A stretch of DNA of 64,000 bases from JAWKXU01 sp020446465. Its GTDB lineage: Bacteria > Pseudomonadota > Alphaproteobacteria > Sphingomonadales > Sphingomonadaceae. The notes beneath the pieces are model-generated. The model did not search any database and was not told the DNA's origin. It saw nothing but the letters and a program-made list of their open reading frames with translations. This document shows positions 54,577-63,527 of the stretch, one piece after another. A program made the translations under genes and the position numbers. Numbering within the stretch: position 1 is the stretch's first letter; each line of letters starts with the position of its first letter. The stretch spans positions 558,001 to 622,000 of the forward strand of contig JAWKXU010000002.1 in assembly GCA_041396845.1 (NCBI GenBank), in the 5' to 3' direction.

Positions 54577-55625
54577 CAGATAACCCCATCCTTTCCGCCG
54601 ACCGTCAGCCGGACGACGCCGATGCCGCGCTGCGGCCCAAATCGCTCGGCGAGTTTGTCGGGCAGGCCGCCGCGCGGGACAACTTGCGCGTCTTCATCGA
54701 ATCCGCCCGCAGCCGGGGCGAAGCGATGGACCATGTGCTGTTCTTCGGCCCGCCGGGACTGGGCAAGACCACGCTCGCGCAAATCGTGGCAAAGGAACTG
54801 GGTGTGGGCTTTCGCGCCACCAGCGGCCCGGTCATCGCCAAGGCAGGCGATCTGGCAGCCCTCCTCACCAACCTCGAAGCGCATGACGTGCTGTTCATTG
54901 ACGAGATCCACCGCCTCAACCCCGTGGTGGAAGAAGTGCTCTACCCAGCCATGGAAGACCGCGCGCTGGACCTTATCATTGGCGAAGGGCCATCGGCCCG
55001 CTCCGTCAGGATTGACCTTGCGCCCTTTACCCTGATCGGGGCCACCACCCGGCAGGGTTTGCTGACCACGCCCTTGCGCGACAGGTTCGGCATTCCGGTG
55101 CGGCTCAATTTCTATACGGTGGAGGAACTGGAACGCGTCGTCACCCGCGGGGCGGGCTTGCTCGGCATGGCGATCGAACGTGATGGTGCGCGCGAAATCG
55201 CCCGCCGCGCCCGTGGCACGCCGCGTGTGGCGGGGCGCCTCTTGCGCCGGGTGCGGGACTTTGCCCATGTCGCAGGCGAAAAATCGGTTTCGGCCAAAAT
55301 CGCGGACGATGCGCTGACCCGGCTGGAAGTCGATTCGCTTGGCCTCGATGCGATGGACCGGCGCTATCTCACCATGATCGCGGACATTTACAAGGGCGGT
55401 CCGGTGGGCGTCGAAACGCTGGCCGCCGGCCTTGCCGAACCGCGCGATACAGTGGAAGAAGTTGTGGAACCCTACCTCATCCAGCTTGGCCTTGTCGCGC
55501 GCACAGCACGCGGCCGGATGCTGAACGACCGGGGGTGGAAACACCTGGGGCTGGCGCCTCCCGCCCCCCAGCAGCCCGATTCGCAAGGCGGGCTGTTCGA
55601 CCTTGGGAACGGCGCAAAAAGTTAA
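54573..55625 (+). CDS. ruvB: Holliday junction DNA helicase RuvB
   Basis: The 350-residue AAA+ motor has Walker A GPPGLGKTT, Walker B DEIHRLNP, sensor 1 GATTRQG, arginine finger region TPLRDRFG and the C-terminal winged helix (DRRYLTMIADIYKGGPVGVETLA). It drives branch migration with RuvA. The GTG start overlaps the ruvA stop (GTGA). Confidence 0.98.
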   Translation: MTDNPILSADRQPDDADAALRPKSLGEFVGQAAARDNLRVFIESARSRGEAMDHVLFFGPPGLGKTTLAQIVAKELGVGFRATSGPVIAKAGDLAALLTNLEAHDVLFIDEIHRLNPVVEEVLYPAMEDRALDLIIGEGPSARSVRIDLAPFTLIGATTRQGLLTTPLRDRFGIPVRLNFYTVEELERVVTRGAGLLGMAIERDGAREIARRARGTPRVAGRLLRRVRDFAHVAGEKSVSAKIADDALTRLEVDSLGLDAMDRRYLTMIADIYKGGPVGVETLAAGLAEPRDTVEEVVEPYLIQLGLVARTARGRMLNDRGWKHLGLAPPAPQQPDSQGGLFDLGNGAKS

Positions 55626-55831
55626 CCTCTGTTCGCACCTTCCGTCTGATCGGTTCCAGATTGGGACAACTCATTCAAGACGCCCCCGAAACCCTTCAAA
55701 AAATGGCAACTGTCCAACTGACTTACGGTTAACGCAATTGCCGGGACCGCAGCACTCTGCGTTCCTTGCAACAGGGGAAACACCATCAGCGGCCATGCAG
55801 GTGGGGTTACAGTCAGGAAAGAGAGTTGCTC

Positions 55832-57157
55832 ATGTCGGTTCGTATGGCCCTTGCAAAATTGTCCGTCATCGCGGCGGGCGGTGCGCTCGTCGGGGGCGGC
55901 GCGGTGCACGTTGCCGAACCCCAGACTGCTGACCAGCTGGACTACAAGGCCGTCAAATCGGTGAAGTCCAAACCCAAATACGTCAAACAGAAGAAAATCG
56001 TGCGCCAGGTTCCCAAAAAGGTGAAACGCGTGCGCCGGGTTATCGAAAAGCCCGAATGTTGTGAGCCGGAATACGAAATGGCCATGGTGCCGGTGCCTTA
56101 CCTGCCCCCGCTGCCTCCGCAGCCGGTGGAAACGGGTGGCGGCTCTGGCGGCGCGACCATTATTGGCGGCGGCCCGATTGGCGGCTGGGGCTTTGGCGGC
56201 GGTTTCTTTGGTGGATTCTTCGGTGGCAGTTCCGGCGGGGGTGGCGATGTTGTGATATCGACCACGACCTCGACCAGCGGTTCTTCAAGCGGCGACCAGG
56301 GCACGAATATCGACATCGATATCGATAATTCCAACAATGGCGGTTCGACCTCGACATCAACTGGCCAGATCAGTTCGACCAGCGGTGCGACTTCGACCTC
56401 TACATCGACGGGCGGTTTTACATCGACCACATCGGGTGCGACCAGTTCGTCTTCGACCACAACCGGCGCGGTTTCGACCACCTCCACCACGACGGGGGCT
56501 GTCTCTACTTCCACATCGAGCGGGGGCGGATCGTCCAGTTCCAGCAGTTCATCCTCGTCCAGTTCCTCCAGTTCGAGCAGTTCATCGAGTTCCAGTTCAT
56601 CGTCGGGCGGATCAAGCGGGACAAGCGGCCACGGTTCCAGTGGGCACGCAAGCTCCAGCGGCGGATCATCATCCGGCAGTTCGAGTTCGGGAAGCTCTTC
56701 CGGCTCCAGTTCCGGTAGTTCATCGTCAAGCGGATCGAGTTCCGGCGGGTCGTCTGGTAGCAGCACGACCAGCGGCGGTTCTTCCGGGTCGAGTTCGGGC
56801 AGTTCTTCTAGCAGCGGCAGCTCAAGCGGCTCCAGCTCCAGCTCAACCTCGTCCTCGTCGTCCAGTTCGGGGTCGTCCAGCAGTTCGACAACAACAACTG
56901 GCGGCATTTCCACCAGCACGACCACCACTGGCAATGTGAGCACCAGCACATCATCCGGCGGATCGTCGTCAAGCTCCAGCAGCTCCAGTTCGTCCTCTTC
57001 GAGTTCGAGCAGCAGTTCCTCGTCGAGTTCCAGCTCCTCCTCTTCAGGCAGCACCAGCGGCACGCCGGTTCCGGCCCCGCCAATGGTTATCCTGTTCGGA
57101 ACGGCAGCGGCTGCCCTGTTCGGCCGGCGCAAACTGGCGCAACGCAAGGCCGCCTGA
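55832..57157 (+). CDS. Poly-serine, glycine-rich exported protein with PEP-CTERM-like tail
   Basis: The 441-residue protein has a signal-like N terminus (MSVRMALAKLSVIAAGGALV), a basic segment (about residues 30-70, many Lys/Arg), a Gly-rich hinge, then ~300 residues of Ser/Gly/Thr including two runs of about 25-30 serines. It ends TPVPAPPMVILFGTAAAALFG plus RRKLAQRK: a Pro-rich motif, hydrophobic helix and basic end like PEP-CTERM sorting signals. Serine codons are mixed (TCC, AGT, TCG, AGC), so the runs are protein-level features. The role is probably surface or extracellular matrix. An intrinsic terminator follows. Confidence 0.7.
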   Translation: MSVRMALAKLSVIAAGGALVGGGAVHVAEPQTADQLDYKAVKSVKSKPKYVKQKKIVRQVPKKVKRVRRVIEKPECCEPEYEMAMVPVPYLPPLPPQPVETGGGSGGATIIGGGPIGGWGFGGGFFGGFFGGSSGGGGDVVISTTTSTSGSSSGDQGTNIDIDIDNSNNGGSTSTSTGQISSTSGATSTSTSTGGFTSTTSGATSSSSTTTGAVSTTSTTTGAVSTSTSSGGGSSSSSSSSSSSSSSSSSSSSSSSSSGGSSGTSGHGSSGHASSSGGSSSGSSSSGSSSGSSSGSSSSSGSSSGGSSGSSTTSGGSSGSSSGSSSSSGSSSGSSSSSTSSSSSSSGSSSSSTTTTGGISTSTTTTGNVSTSTSSGGSSSSSSSSSSSSSSSSSSSSSSSSSSSSGSTSGTPVPAPPMVILFGTAAAALFGRRKLAQRKAA

Positions 57158-57225
57158 CACGCGCACCTGTTCAGTAAATTTAGGCAGACGGCTCCCCCAG
57201 CCTAACGCATGGGCCGCCGGTCAGA

Positions 57226-57253
57226 GGGGCAGTGTTTCCACTGCCCCTTTTTT
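57226..57253 (+). terminator. Rho-independent terminator after the poly-serine protein gene
   Basis: A perfect 9-bp stem, GGGGCAGTG with CACTGCCCC, encloses a TTTC loop and is followed by six T. It lies 68 bases after the stop codon. Confidence 0.9.
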
Positions 57254-57307
57254 ATGCACCGCCTCCCGCAACAGGAGCGAGCCTGACCCAAAAATCAGCG
57301 GAGCACG

Positions 57308-57330
57308 AAAAAAGTGGCAAGAGCCACTTT
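57308..57330 (-). terminator. Rho-independent terminator of acnA
   Basis: On the minus strand an 8-bp stem (AAAGTGGC/GCCACTTT, 4-nt loop) runs into six T. It sits about 40 bases after the acnA stop, back to back with the plus-strand terminator. Confidence 0.85.
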
Positions 57331-57369
57331 CGTAGCCCTCGCCCCCAATTTTCGGGTATATAAACGGTC

Positions 57370-60045
57370 TCAGGCAGCCAGCTTGCGCAGCACGTACTGC
57401 AGGATGCCACCGTTCATGTAGTATTCCAGCTCATTGGCGGTATCGATCCGGCAAAGCGCGGTGAACGTGAATGTCGAACCATCCTTGCGGGTGACTTCAA
57501 CGTCCACATCCTGCTGCGGCTTGATGCCGGCGATGCCCTTGATTGTGAAAGTATCATCCCCCGTCAGGCCCAGCGACTGACGGGTTTCACCATTCTTGAA
57601 CTGCAAGGGCAACACGCCCATGCCGACAAGGTTGGAACGGTGGATACGTTCAAAACTTTCCACGATCACGGCACGAACGCCAAGCAGGTTCGTCCCCTTG
57701 GCCGCCCAGTCGCGGCTAGAACCGGTGCCGTATTCCTTGCCGGCGACAACCACCATCGGCGTGCCATCGGCCTGATGCCGCATGGCGACATCGAAGACTG
57801 CACCGACTTCATCGCCATAGCGGCTGAAGCCACCTTCCGTGCCCGGCACCATTTCATTCTTGATGCGGATATTGGCAAAGGTGCCGCGCATCATCACGTC
57901 ATGATGGCCACGCCGCGAACCGTAGGAGTTGAAATCGGCCTGCGCGACCTGATGTTCGAGCAGCCACTTGCCAGCCGGGCTATCCGCCTTGATCGAGCCA
58001 GCCGGGCTGATGTGATCGGTCGTCACCGAATCGCCGAGGATAAGCAGCGGCTTGGCATCGACGATGTCACCGACCGGAGCCGGGGTCATCTCCATCCCGT
58101 CGAAGTAGGGCGGGTTTGCAACGTAAGTCGAACCGGCGCGCCACTGGTATGTTTCAGAACCGGTGACGTTGATGGCCTGCCAGTGGGCATCACCCTTGTA
58201 AACGTCGGCATAACGCGCCTGGAACATCCCGCGGTCGATGCAGCCGTTCATCGTTTCAGTGACTTCGGCGTTGGTCGGCCAGATGTCTTTCAGGAACACG
58301 TCCTTGCCGTCATTGTCCTGCCCGATCGGGGTCGTGGTGAAATCCTCGACCACTGTGCCTTTCAGGGCATAGGCGACAACCAGCGGCGGCGAGGCCAGGA
58401 AGTTCGCGCGCACGTCAGGGCTGACGCGACCTTCAAAGTTGCGGTTGCCCGAAAGGACGGAAGCCGCGACAATGTCATTACCGTTGATAGCCTTGCTGAT
58501 CGGCGGGGCCAGCGGGCCAGAGTTGCCGATACAGGTCGTGCAGCCATAGCCGACAAGGTCAAAGCCGATCGCGTCGAGATGCTGCTGCAACCCGGCCTTT
58601 TCGAGGTAGTCGGTCACAACCTGCGATCCGGGCGCAAGGCTGGTCTTGACCCAGGGCTTGGGCTTCAGGCCTTTTTCGTTCGCTTTCTTGGCGACAAGAC
58701 CAGCGGCAACCAGCACACCGGGGTTTGAAGTGTTCGTGCAGCTCGTAATAGCCGCAATCACCACGTCGCCATCGCCGATGTCATGGCTCTTGCCGTCAAC
58801 CGGCACGCGCTTGAACCCATCGTGCTTGTAAACGTCGGCCAGATCTTTGTTGAATACGTCATCGACGTTTTCGAGCATGATCTTGTCCTGCGGACGCTTC
58901 GGCCCGGCAAGCGACGGCGTCACCGTGCTCATATCCAGTTCCAGCGTGCTGGAGAAGACAGGCTCCGGCGCGTTCGGATCAATCCAGAAGCCCTGTTCCT
59001 TCGCATAGGCTTCAACCAAGGCGAGCTGATCTTCCTCGCGCCCTGTCAGGCGCAGGTAATCGATGGTCTTGTCATCAATGCCGAAGAAACCGCAGGTTGC
59101 GCCATATTCCGGCGCCATGTTGGCCAGCGTTGCACGGTCAGCAAGGCTGAGCGAGGCCAGTCCTTCACCAAAGTATTCGACGAACTTGCCGACAACGCCG
59201 TGTTCGCGCAGCATCTGCACGCAAGTCAGAACGAGGTCGGTCGCGGTTACGCCTTCGGCCAACTTGCCCGTGAGCCTGAAGCCGACGACTTCGGGGATCA
59301 GCATCGAAACCGGCTGGCCGAGCATCGCGGCTTCGGCTTCTATCCCGCCGACCCCCCAGCCCAGAACGCCCAGACCGTTGATCATGGTCGTGTGGCTGTC
59401 CGTGCCGACGCAAGTGTCAGGGTAAGCAACCGTCGCGCCGCTTTCGTCCTGGCTTGTCCAGACGGTCTTGCCGATGTTTTCAAGGTTTACCTGGTGGCAG
59501 ATGCCCGTTCCCGGCGGCACGGCATAGAAATTATCGAGCGACTTGGAACCCCATTTCAGGAAGTCGTAACGTTCCGCATTGCGGGCGTATTCGATTTCCA
59601 TGTTCTGTTCAAAAGCCTTGGGGTGGCCAAATTCATCGACCATTACCGAGTGGTCAATGACGAGATTGACGGGAACCTGCGGGTTGATCTTGGACGTGTC
59701 ACCGCCCAGTTTCGCAATGGCGTCGCGCATCGCTGCGAGGTCAACCACGCACGGAACGCCGGTGAAATCCTGCAACAGCACGCGCGCCGGGCGATACTGG
59801 ATTTCATTGCCCGTTACCGGGTTCTTCTGCCAGTCGGCCACGGCCTGAACATCGTTGGTGGAAACCGTAAAGCCGCCGTCTTCAAAGCGGAGCATGTTTT
59901 CCAGCAATACCTTCATCGAAAACGGCAGGCGCGACACATCGCCGATTTTTTCTGCCGCCTTTGCAAATGAATAATATGCGTATTCCTTGCCACCCACGGT
60001 CATCGTGCTGCGGGTGCCGAGCGTGTCCTTGCCGACTTGCGTCAT
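57370..60045 (-). CDS. acnA: Aconitate hydratase A
   Basis: The 891-residue enzyme isomerises citrate to isocitrate and belongs to the AcnA/IRP branch. Fe-S cysteines are in ITSCTNTSNP and GCTTCIGNSGPL; other hallmarks are VGTDSHTTMINGLGVLGWGVGG and the C-terminal swivel domain with GSSRDWAAKG. The ATG at 60045 is preferred to a GTG at 60099. It is monocistronic by its terminator, with the upstream 175 bases to the EamA gene as the likely promoter region. Confidence 0.97.
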   Translation of the reverse strand: MTQVGKDTLGTRSTMTVGGKEYAYYSFAKAAEKIGDVSRLPFSMKVLLENMLRFEDGGFTVSTNDVQAVADWQKNPVTGNEIQYRPARVLLQDFTGVPCVVDLAAMRDAIAKLGGDTSKINPQVPVNLVIDHSVMVDEFGHPKAFEQNMEIEYARNAERYDFLKWGSKSLDNFYAVPPGTGICHQVNLENIGKTVWTSQDESGATVAYPDTCVGTDSHTTMINGLGVLGWGVGGIEAEAAMLGQPVSMLIPEVVGFRLTGKLAEGVTATDLVLTCVQMLREHGVVGKFVEYFGEGLASLSLADRATLANMAPEYGATCGFFGIDDKTIDYLRLTGREEDQLALVEAYAKEQGFWIDPNAPEPVFSSTLELDMSTVTPSLAGPKRPQDKIMLENVDDVFNKDLADVYKHDGFKRVPVDGKSHDIGDGDVVIAAITSCTNTSNPGVLVAAGLVAKKANEKGLKPKPWVKTSLAPGSQVVTDYLEKAGLQQHLDAIGFDLVGYGCTTCIGNSGPLAPPISKAINGNDIVAASVLSGNRNFEGRVSPDVRANFLASPPLVVAYALKGTVVEDFTTTPIGQDNDGKDVFLKDIWPTNAEVTETMNGCIDRGMFQARYADVYKGDAHWQAINVTGSETYQWRAGSTYVANPPYFDGMEMTPAPVGDIVDAKPLLILGDSVTTDHISPAGSIKADSPAGKWLLEHQVAQADFNSYGSRRGHHDVMMRGTFANIRIKNEMVPGTEGGFSRYGDEVGAVFDVAMRHQADGTPMVVVAGKEYGTGSSRDWAAKGTNLLGVRAVIVESFERIHRSNLVGMGVLPLQFKNGETRQSLGLTGDDTFTIKGIAGIKPQQDVDVEVTRKDGSTFTFTALCRIDTANELEYYMNGGILQYVLRKLAA

Positions 60046-60220
60046 ATTGTCTGGTGCCCTCTGCTGGATTAAGAACTGCACTTCGTCACCGGGCAGCACC
60101 CGATGCGCTGAAGCGCGGATATTGCAATGCCGCGCGCTTGCGCGTTCTGGCCACGAAAATCAAGGGCTGGCCCGCAATTCAATCGCACGAAACCGTATTT
60201 TCAGGATCAAATGCGTGCGT

Positions 60221-61111
60221 TCAGGCGGCGGTTTGTTCAGTTCGTCGCGGAACGGTGATCAGGCATCCCGCGACAATCAGAATCGCACCCGTCAGTGTCG
60301 CCAACCCGACAGATTCGGCATAGAACAACCAACCGAACAACGCGGCCCACAGAAAACCTGTATATTCGATCGGCACCAGAACTTGTGCTTCGGCACGAGC
60401 ATAGGACCAGGCGAGAATCATCATCGACCCGCTTGCCAGCACTGCGGCAACACCAATTAACGCAAGGTCGGCTGACTGGGGCCACACAATAAACCACGGT
60501 GCAAACAGCAGGAGAATAGCGGCCATCACGCCATTTTGCGCCAGCACGACTTCACGCGGATCAGCCAACAGGGCTATTTTGCGCTGCAACACGAGGTTCC
60601 ATGCAAAGAGGCAAGCCGATACAAAAAGCGCGATGCCCCCTTTCCATTCTTCCAGACCCAATTCACCGCTGCGCCATCGTGTGAATGTAATAACGCCAAC
60701 TCCTGCAAGCCCCAGAAGCGACGCGACAATGGCTTGCTTACCGACCTTCTCACCCAGAATGACAGCTGCAAGGAAGAGCGCAATCAAAGGCGCAATGAAA
60801 GAAAGCGCGATAGCTTCTGCAATCGGCAACCTTACCAGGCTGTAGAAGAACAGGACGGCCATCGCGCAATTCACCGCGCCGCGCAGCAGATGGATTCGCA
60901 AAATGGGTGCTGCAGGCACGATTTTCCTATCTGTGCGGGTCGTCGCCCAGACCGGGATAACCAGAATCGTTCCGATCATCGACCTGATCAGCAAGGCACT
61001 GTATGCGCCGACTGCAATCGAGGCGCCTTTCATCAGAGCGTCCATCAATGAAAACAGCGCGACAGCCAGCGCGGTTGCAACAAATGGCAGGACAGGATGA
61101 TCGCGCGGCAT
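60221..61111 (-). CDS. DMT-superfamily (EamA) transporter
   Basis: The 296-residue protein has ten hydrophobic helices in two EamA repeats (ATALAVALFSLMDALMKGAS; GLEEWKGGIALFVSACLFAW), typical of drug/metabolite exporters. The substrate is unknown. The ATG at 61111 is chosen over a TTG at 61141. It lies upstream of acnA on the same strand, without evidence of coupling. Confidence 0.88.
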   Translation of the reverse strand: MPRDHPVLPFVATALAVALFSLMDALMKGASIAVGAYSALLIRSMIGTILVIPVWATTRTDRKIVPAAPILRIHLLRGAVNCAMAVLFFYSLVRLPIAEAIALSFIAPLIALFLAAVILGEKVGKQAIVASLLGLAGVGVITFTRWRSGELGLEEWKGGIALFVSACLFAWNLVLQRKIALLADPREVVLAQNGVMAAILLLFAPWFIVWPQSADLALIGVAAVLASGSMMILAWSYARAEAQVLVPIEYTGFLWAALFGWLFYAESVGLATLTGAILIVAGCLITVPRRTEQTAA

Positions 61112-61290
61112 TGAAATCTGCGCATAATCCCCTTTTGCCAAAAAACCACAACTTGTGTCTATTCAGCGAATTGTCATAGACTTGCGCCGATACTCGGATA
61201 GATGAGGGCCATATTCGGCCGGACAACCCGAAGCGGCCATGCCCCTGTTGATGGCAGAGCCATCATATGGTGACAGGAAAGACACCTTCA

Positions 61291-62706
61291 ATGAAACAAC
61301 ACTTTCATCGCGCTATTGCCATATTTGCAGCTGCCCCGCTGGCAATCGGGACACCTGGCTGGGCGCAGGAAGTCGAATCCGAAGCACCGCAACACGCCGC
61401 AAAGCCGCTGGCGGCTCCGTCTCCTGTCCCTACCCCTGCAAAAGCCCCGACTCCCGCAGAAACCTCTGTTCCTGTTATCCAGCCGCTGCCCGGAACCGAG
61501 GAAGAAGTTGCCCCCTTTGTGGACCTTACCCCTGTCCGGGCATGGCCGGTTGCGGATGCCAAGGCCCTGTTGCGCGTTATCGAAGGGATCGGGGCTGAAG
61601 GACTGTTCCCGCGCGATTACAATCCGGCGGAATTGAAAGCCGCCATCGCGGCAGGCAAGGACGATGCCCTGAACACGGTGGCCAGCAGGAGCTTTACCTG
61701 GCTGGTCGAGGATCTGCGCGACGGGCGCACCCCGATGGATAATCGCAAACAGTGGTTCGTTGTCGATCCCGATCCCGATGCCAGCCCCACAGCTACCGTG
61801 ATGGACAAGGCGCTCGCGAGCCACGACATTGCGGGCACGCTGGCCGCGCTTGACCCGACCCACCCGGACTTTGCGACATTGCGCCAGATGCTGGCCGAAA
61901 CGCCGCAATCCGACAAGGCGACACGGACGAAAATCCGCATCAACATGGATCGCTGGCGCTGGCTTCCGCGCGATCTGGGCGGGACATACCTTTTGACCAA
62001 TGTGCCTGAATATCAGCTGCGCCTGACGGTCAATAACCGGATCATCCGGTCTTACCGCACCGTCGTTGGCAAGCCGGGTAACACGGCAACGCCCCAGTTG
62101 GCCGAAGTGGTCGAAGGGGTGATCTTCAACCCGACATGGACTGTCCCGCAAAGCATTGTGGTGGGTGAAGGGCTTGGCGCCCGCGCGCTGGGCAATCCGG
62201 CGTGGGCGCGCGCCAAAGGTTACAAGGCGTGGAAGGACAAGGCGACCGGATTTGTCACCGTTGTCCAGCAGCCCGGCCCCGGTAACGCGCTGGGTCTGGT
62301 CAAACTCGACATGCCCAATCCGCACGCGATCTTCCTGCACGACACGCCCACAAAGGAAGCCTTCACGCTCGACAAACGCGCGCTCAGCCACGGCTGTATC
62401 CGCACCGAACGCGCGCTCGAAATGGCGATGACGATGGCTATTCTGGGTGGCGGCGCGACACCGGAAGAAGCAGTGGCAATTTCCAACTCCCGCGAATACA
62501 CGCGTGTCCCGCTGAAAAAGACCTTCCCGGTCTATATTACCTATTTCACAATGGCCGAGGACATCGACGGCGTCATGCGCAGCTTTGACGATCTGTACGA
62601 ACGCGATGTTCCTGTAGAGGAAAGTTTCGCCGCCCCGCGCCAGTTGAAAACCGGGCAACGCGAAACGGACGAAGCTGTCGTTCCGATCGAAGACCCCGGC
62701 CTTTAG
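61291..62706 (+). CDS. L,D-transpeptidase (YcbB-like)
   Basis: The 471-residue periplasmic protein has a signal peptide (MKQHFHRAIAIFAAAPLAIG...WAQ), a Pro/Ala-rich linker (about residues 40-80), a helical scaffold domain and a YkuD catalytic domain with FLHDTP and the nucleophile in LSHGCIRTERALEMA (about residues 350-385). The order matches YcbB/LdtD enzymes that make 3-3 peptidoglycan crosslinks. An ATG at 61267 is an alternative start. Confidence 0.92.
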   Translation: MKQHFHRAIAIFAAAPLAIGTPGWAQEVESEAPQHAAKPLAAPSPVPTPAKAPTPAETSVPVIQPLPGTEEEVAPFVDLTPVRAWPVADAKALLRVIEGIGAEGLFPRDYNPAELKAAIAAGKDDALNTVASRSFTWLVEDLRDGRTPMDNRKQWFVVDPDPDASPTATVMDKALASHDIAGTLAALDPTHPDFATLRQMLAETPQSDKATRTKIRINMDRWRWLPRDLGGTYLLTNVPEYQLRLTVNNRIIRSYRTVVGKPGNTATPQLAEVVEGVIFNPTWTVPQSIVVGEGLGARALGNPAWARAKGYKAWKDKATGFVTVVQQPGPGNALGLVKLDMPNPHAIFLHDTPTKEAFTLDKRALSHGCIRTERALEMAMTMAILGGGATPEEAVAISNSREYTRVPLKKTFPVYITYFTMAEDIDGVMRSFDDLYERDVPVEESFAAPRQLKTGQRETDEAVVPIEDPGL

Positions 62707-62707
62707 A

Positions 62708-62808
62708 GCATTTCGAGAAAAAGTTGAGAGACTTTTTCGGTTAAGAAATGCGACAAATCAAAAGCTTATAGCGTTTCTTCCGATTCAACCTTTTCACGAA
62801 ACGCTATA
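62708..62808. repeat. Short palindromic repeats between convergent transpeptidase genes
   Basis: A nested hairpin (GCATTTC 62708-62714/GAAATGC 62745-62751, inner GAAAAAGT/ACTTTTTC) is followed by an 11-bp perfect hairpin TATAGCGTTTC (62767-62777)/GAAACGCTATA (62798-62808). The AGAGCATTTC and GATTCAACC words recall interspersed palindromes known in alphaproteobacteria. It may act as a bidirectional terminator. The next bases (TAGGCTCAGGACCTAA) resemble the end of the 50113 element. Confidence 0.75.
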
Positions 62809-62829
62809 GGCTCAGGACCTAAGGAAACG

Positions 62830-63474
62830 TCAGTAAATCCAGAGCCTGTCTGCAAACAGCAAGCGGCCGCCTGAAAGGTGCCACAAGGCTTCGCGGAAAT
62901 CGGCTGGCGACATGGCGAAACAGCCGTTGGAACGACCAAGTTTGCCCCATTTCTCGATCATGCCGGGTTCCGCGTACCACGCGGAATGCATGACAATTGC
63001 CCGGTCGAGCGTGTTGGAATTATCCGGGTCCAGCCCGCCAAGGCGGATCGATGTGCCATATTTGCCGCTATACCATTCATACGTGACATAAGCCCCGCGC
63101 GAGGTGGCGTTGGACCCTTCCACGTTTGAAAACCAGTTGAGGAACCCGTCGTGTTCCGGGTCCGAACCTGTGCCATGCGCCACAAGGAATGAGCGCACAG
63201 TGCCGTTTTCAAGATTGGCAAAGTGAAAGCGCGGCATGGAGCTGGGCAAGCCAAAATCGGCGATGCCCGCAATATCCTTGCGCCAAAGAACATCGCCAGC
63301 GCGTTCAACCTCCCGCTTTGCGACGTCCAGAATACGGCGGTCGCGTTCAGTCCCGCTCAACGGTTGGGCAAAAACACGCGATGGCATTACCAATGCCGCC
63401 CCCGCAGCCAGGCTCGCCCCGGCTCCTGCGGCACAAAATCGCCTGCGATCCATGTTTCTGTTCATGAGTATCAT
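62830..63474 (-). CDS. Murein L,D-transpeptidase catalytic-domain protein (YkuD_2-like), Tat-type signal
   Basis: The 214-residue protein begins with a twin-arginine-like signal (MDRRRFCAAGAGASLAAGAA) and carries AIVMHSAWYAE plus GRSNGCFAMSPADF, the His and Cys motifs of the YkuD_2 group. It probably processes peptidoglycan in the periplasm. The start is uncertain among ATGs at 63474, 63465 and 63453; none has a clear ribosome site. It converges with the YcbB-like gene. Confidence 0.85.
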   Translation of the reverse strand: MILMNRNMDRRRFCAAGAGASLAAGAALVMPSRVFAQPLSGTERDRRILDVAKREVERAGDVLWRKDIAGIADFGLPSSMPRFHFANLENGTVRSFLVAHGTGSDPEHDGFLNWFSNVEGSNATSRGAYVTYEWYSGKYGTSIRLGGLDPDNSNTLDRAIVMHSAWYAEPGMIEKWGKLGRSNGCFAMSPADFREALWHLSGGRLLFADRLWIY

Positions 63475-63527
63475 ACTAGCACAATTATCCTGTCCGGGAA
63501 ATGAAGCAGGCTGTGCCTAGGGGTGAG

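Noticed and set aside
54042..55586. 514-codon minus-strand frame opposite ruvAB
   Set aside because: ruvA and ruvB on the plus strand are unmistakable; the antisense product is Arg/Gly/His-rich and featureless.
56098..57147. 349-codon acidic, Leu/Glu-rich minus-strand frame opposite the poly-serine gene
   Set aside because: It is the mechanical antisense of Ser/Gly codons (Leu/Glu/Asp); it has no start context, while the plus strand has a signal peptide and sorting tail.
58783..59970. 395-codon plus-strand frame opposite acnA
   Set aside because: acnA is fully conserved on the other strand; the frame shows no domain.
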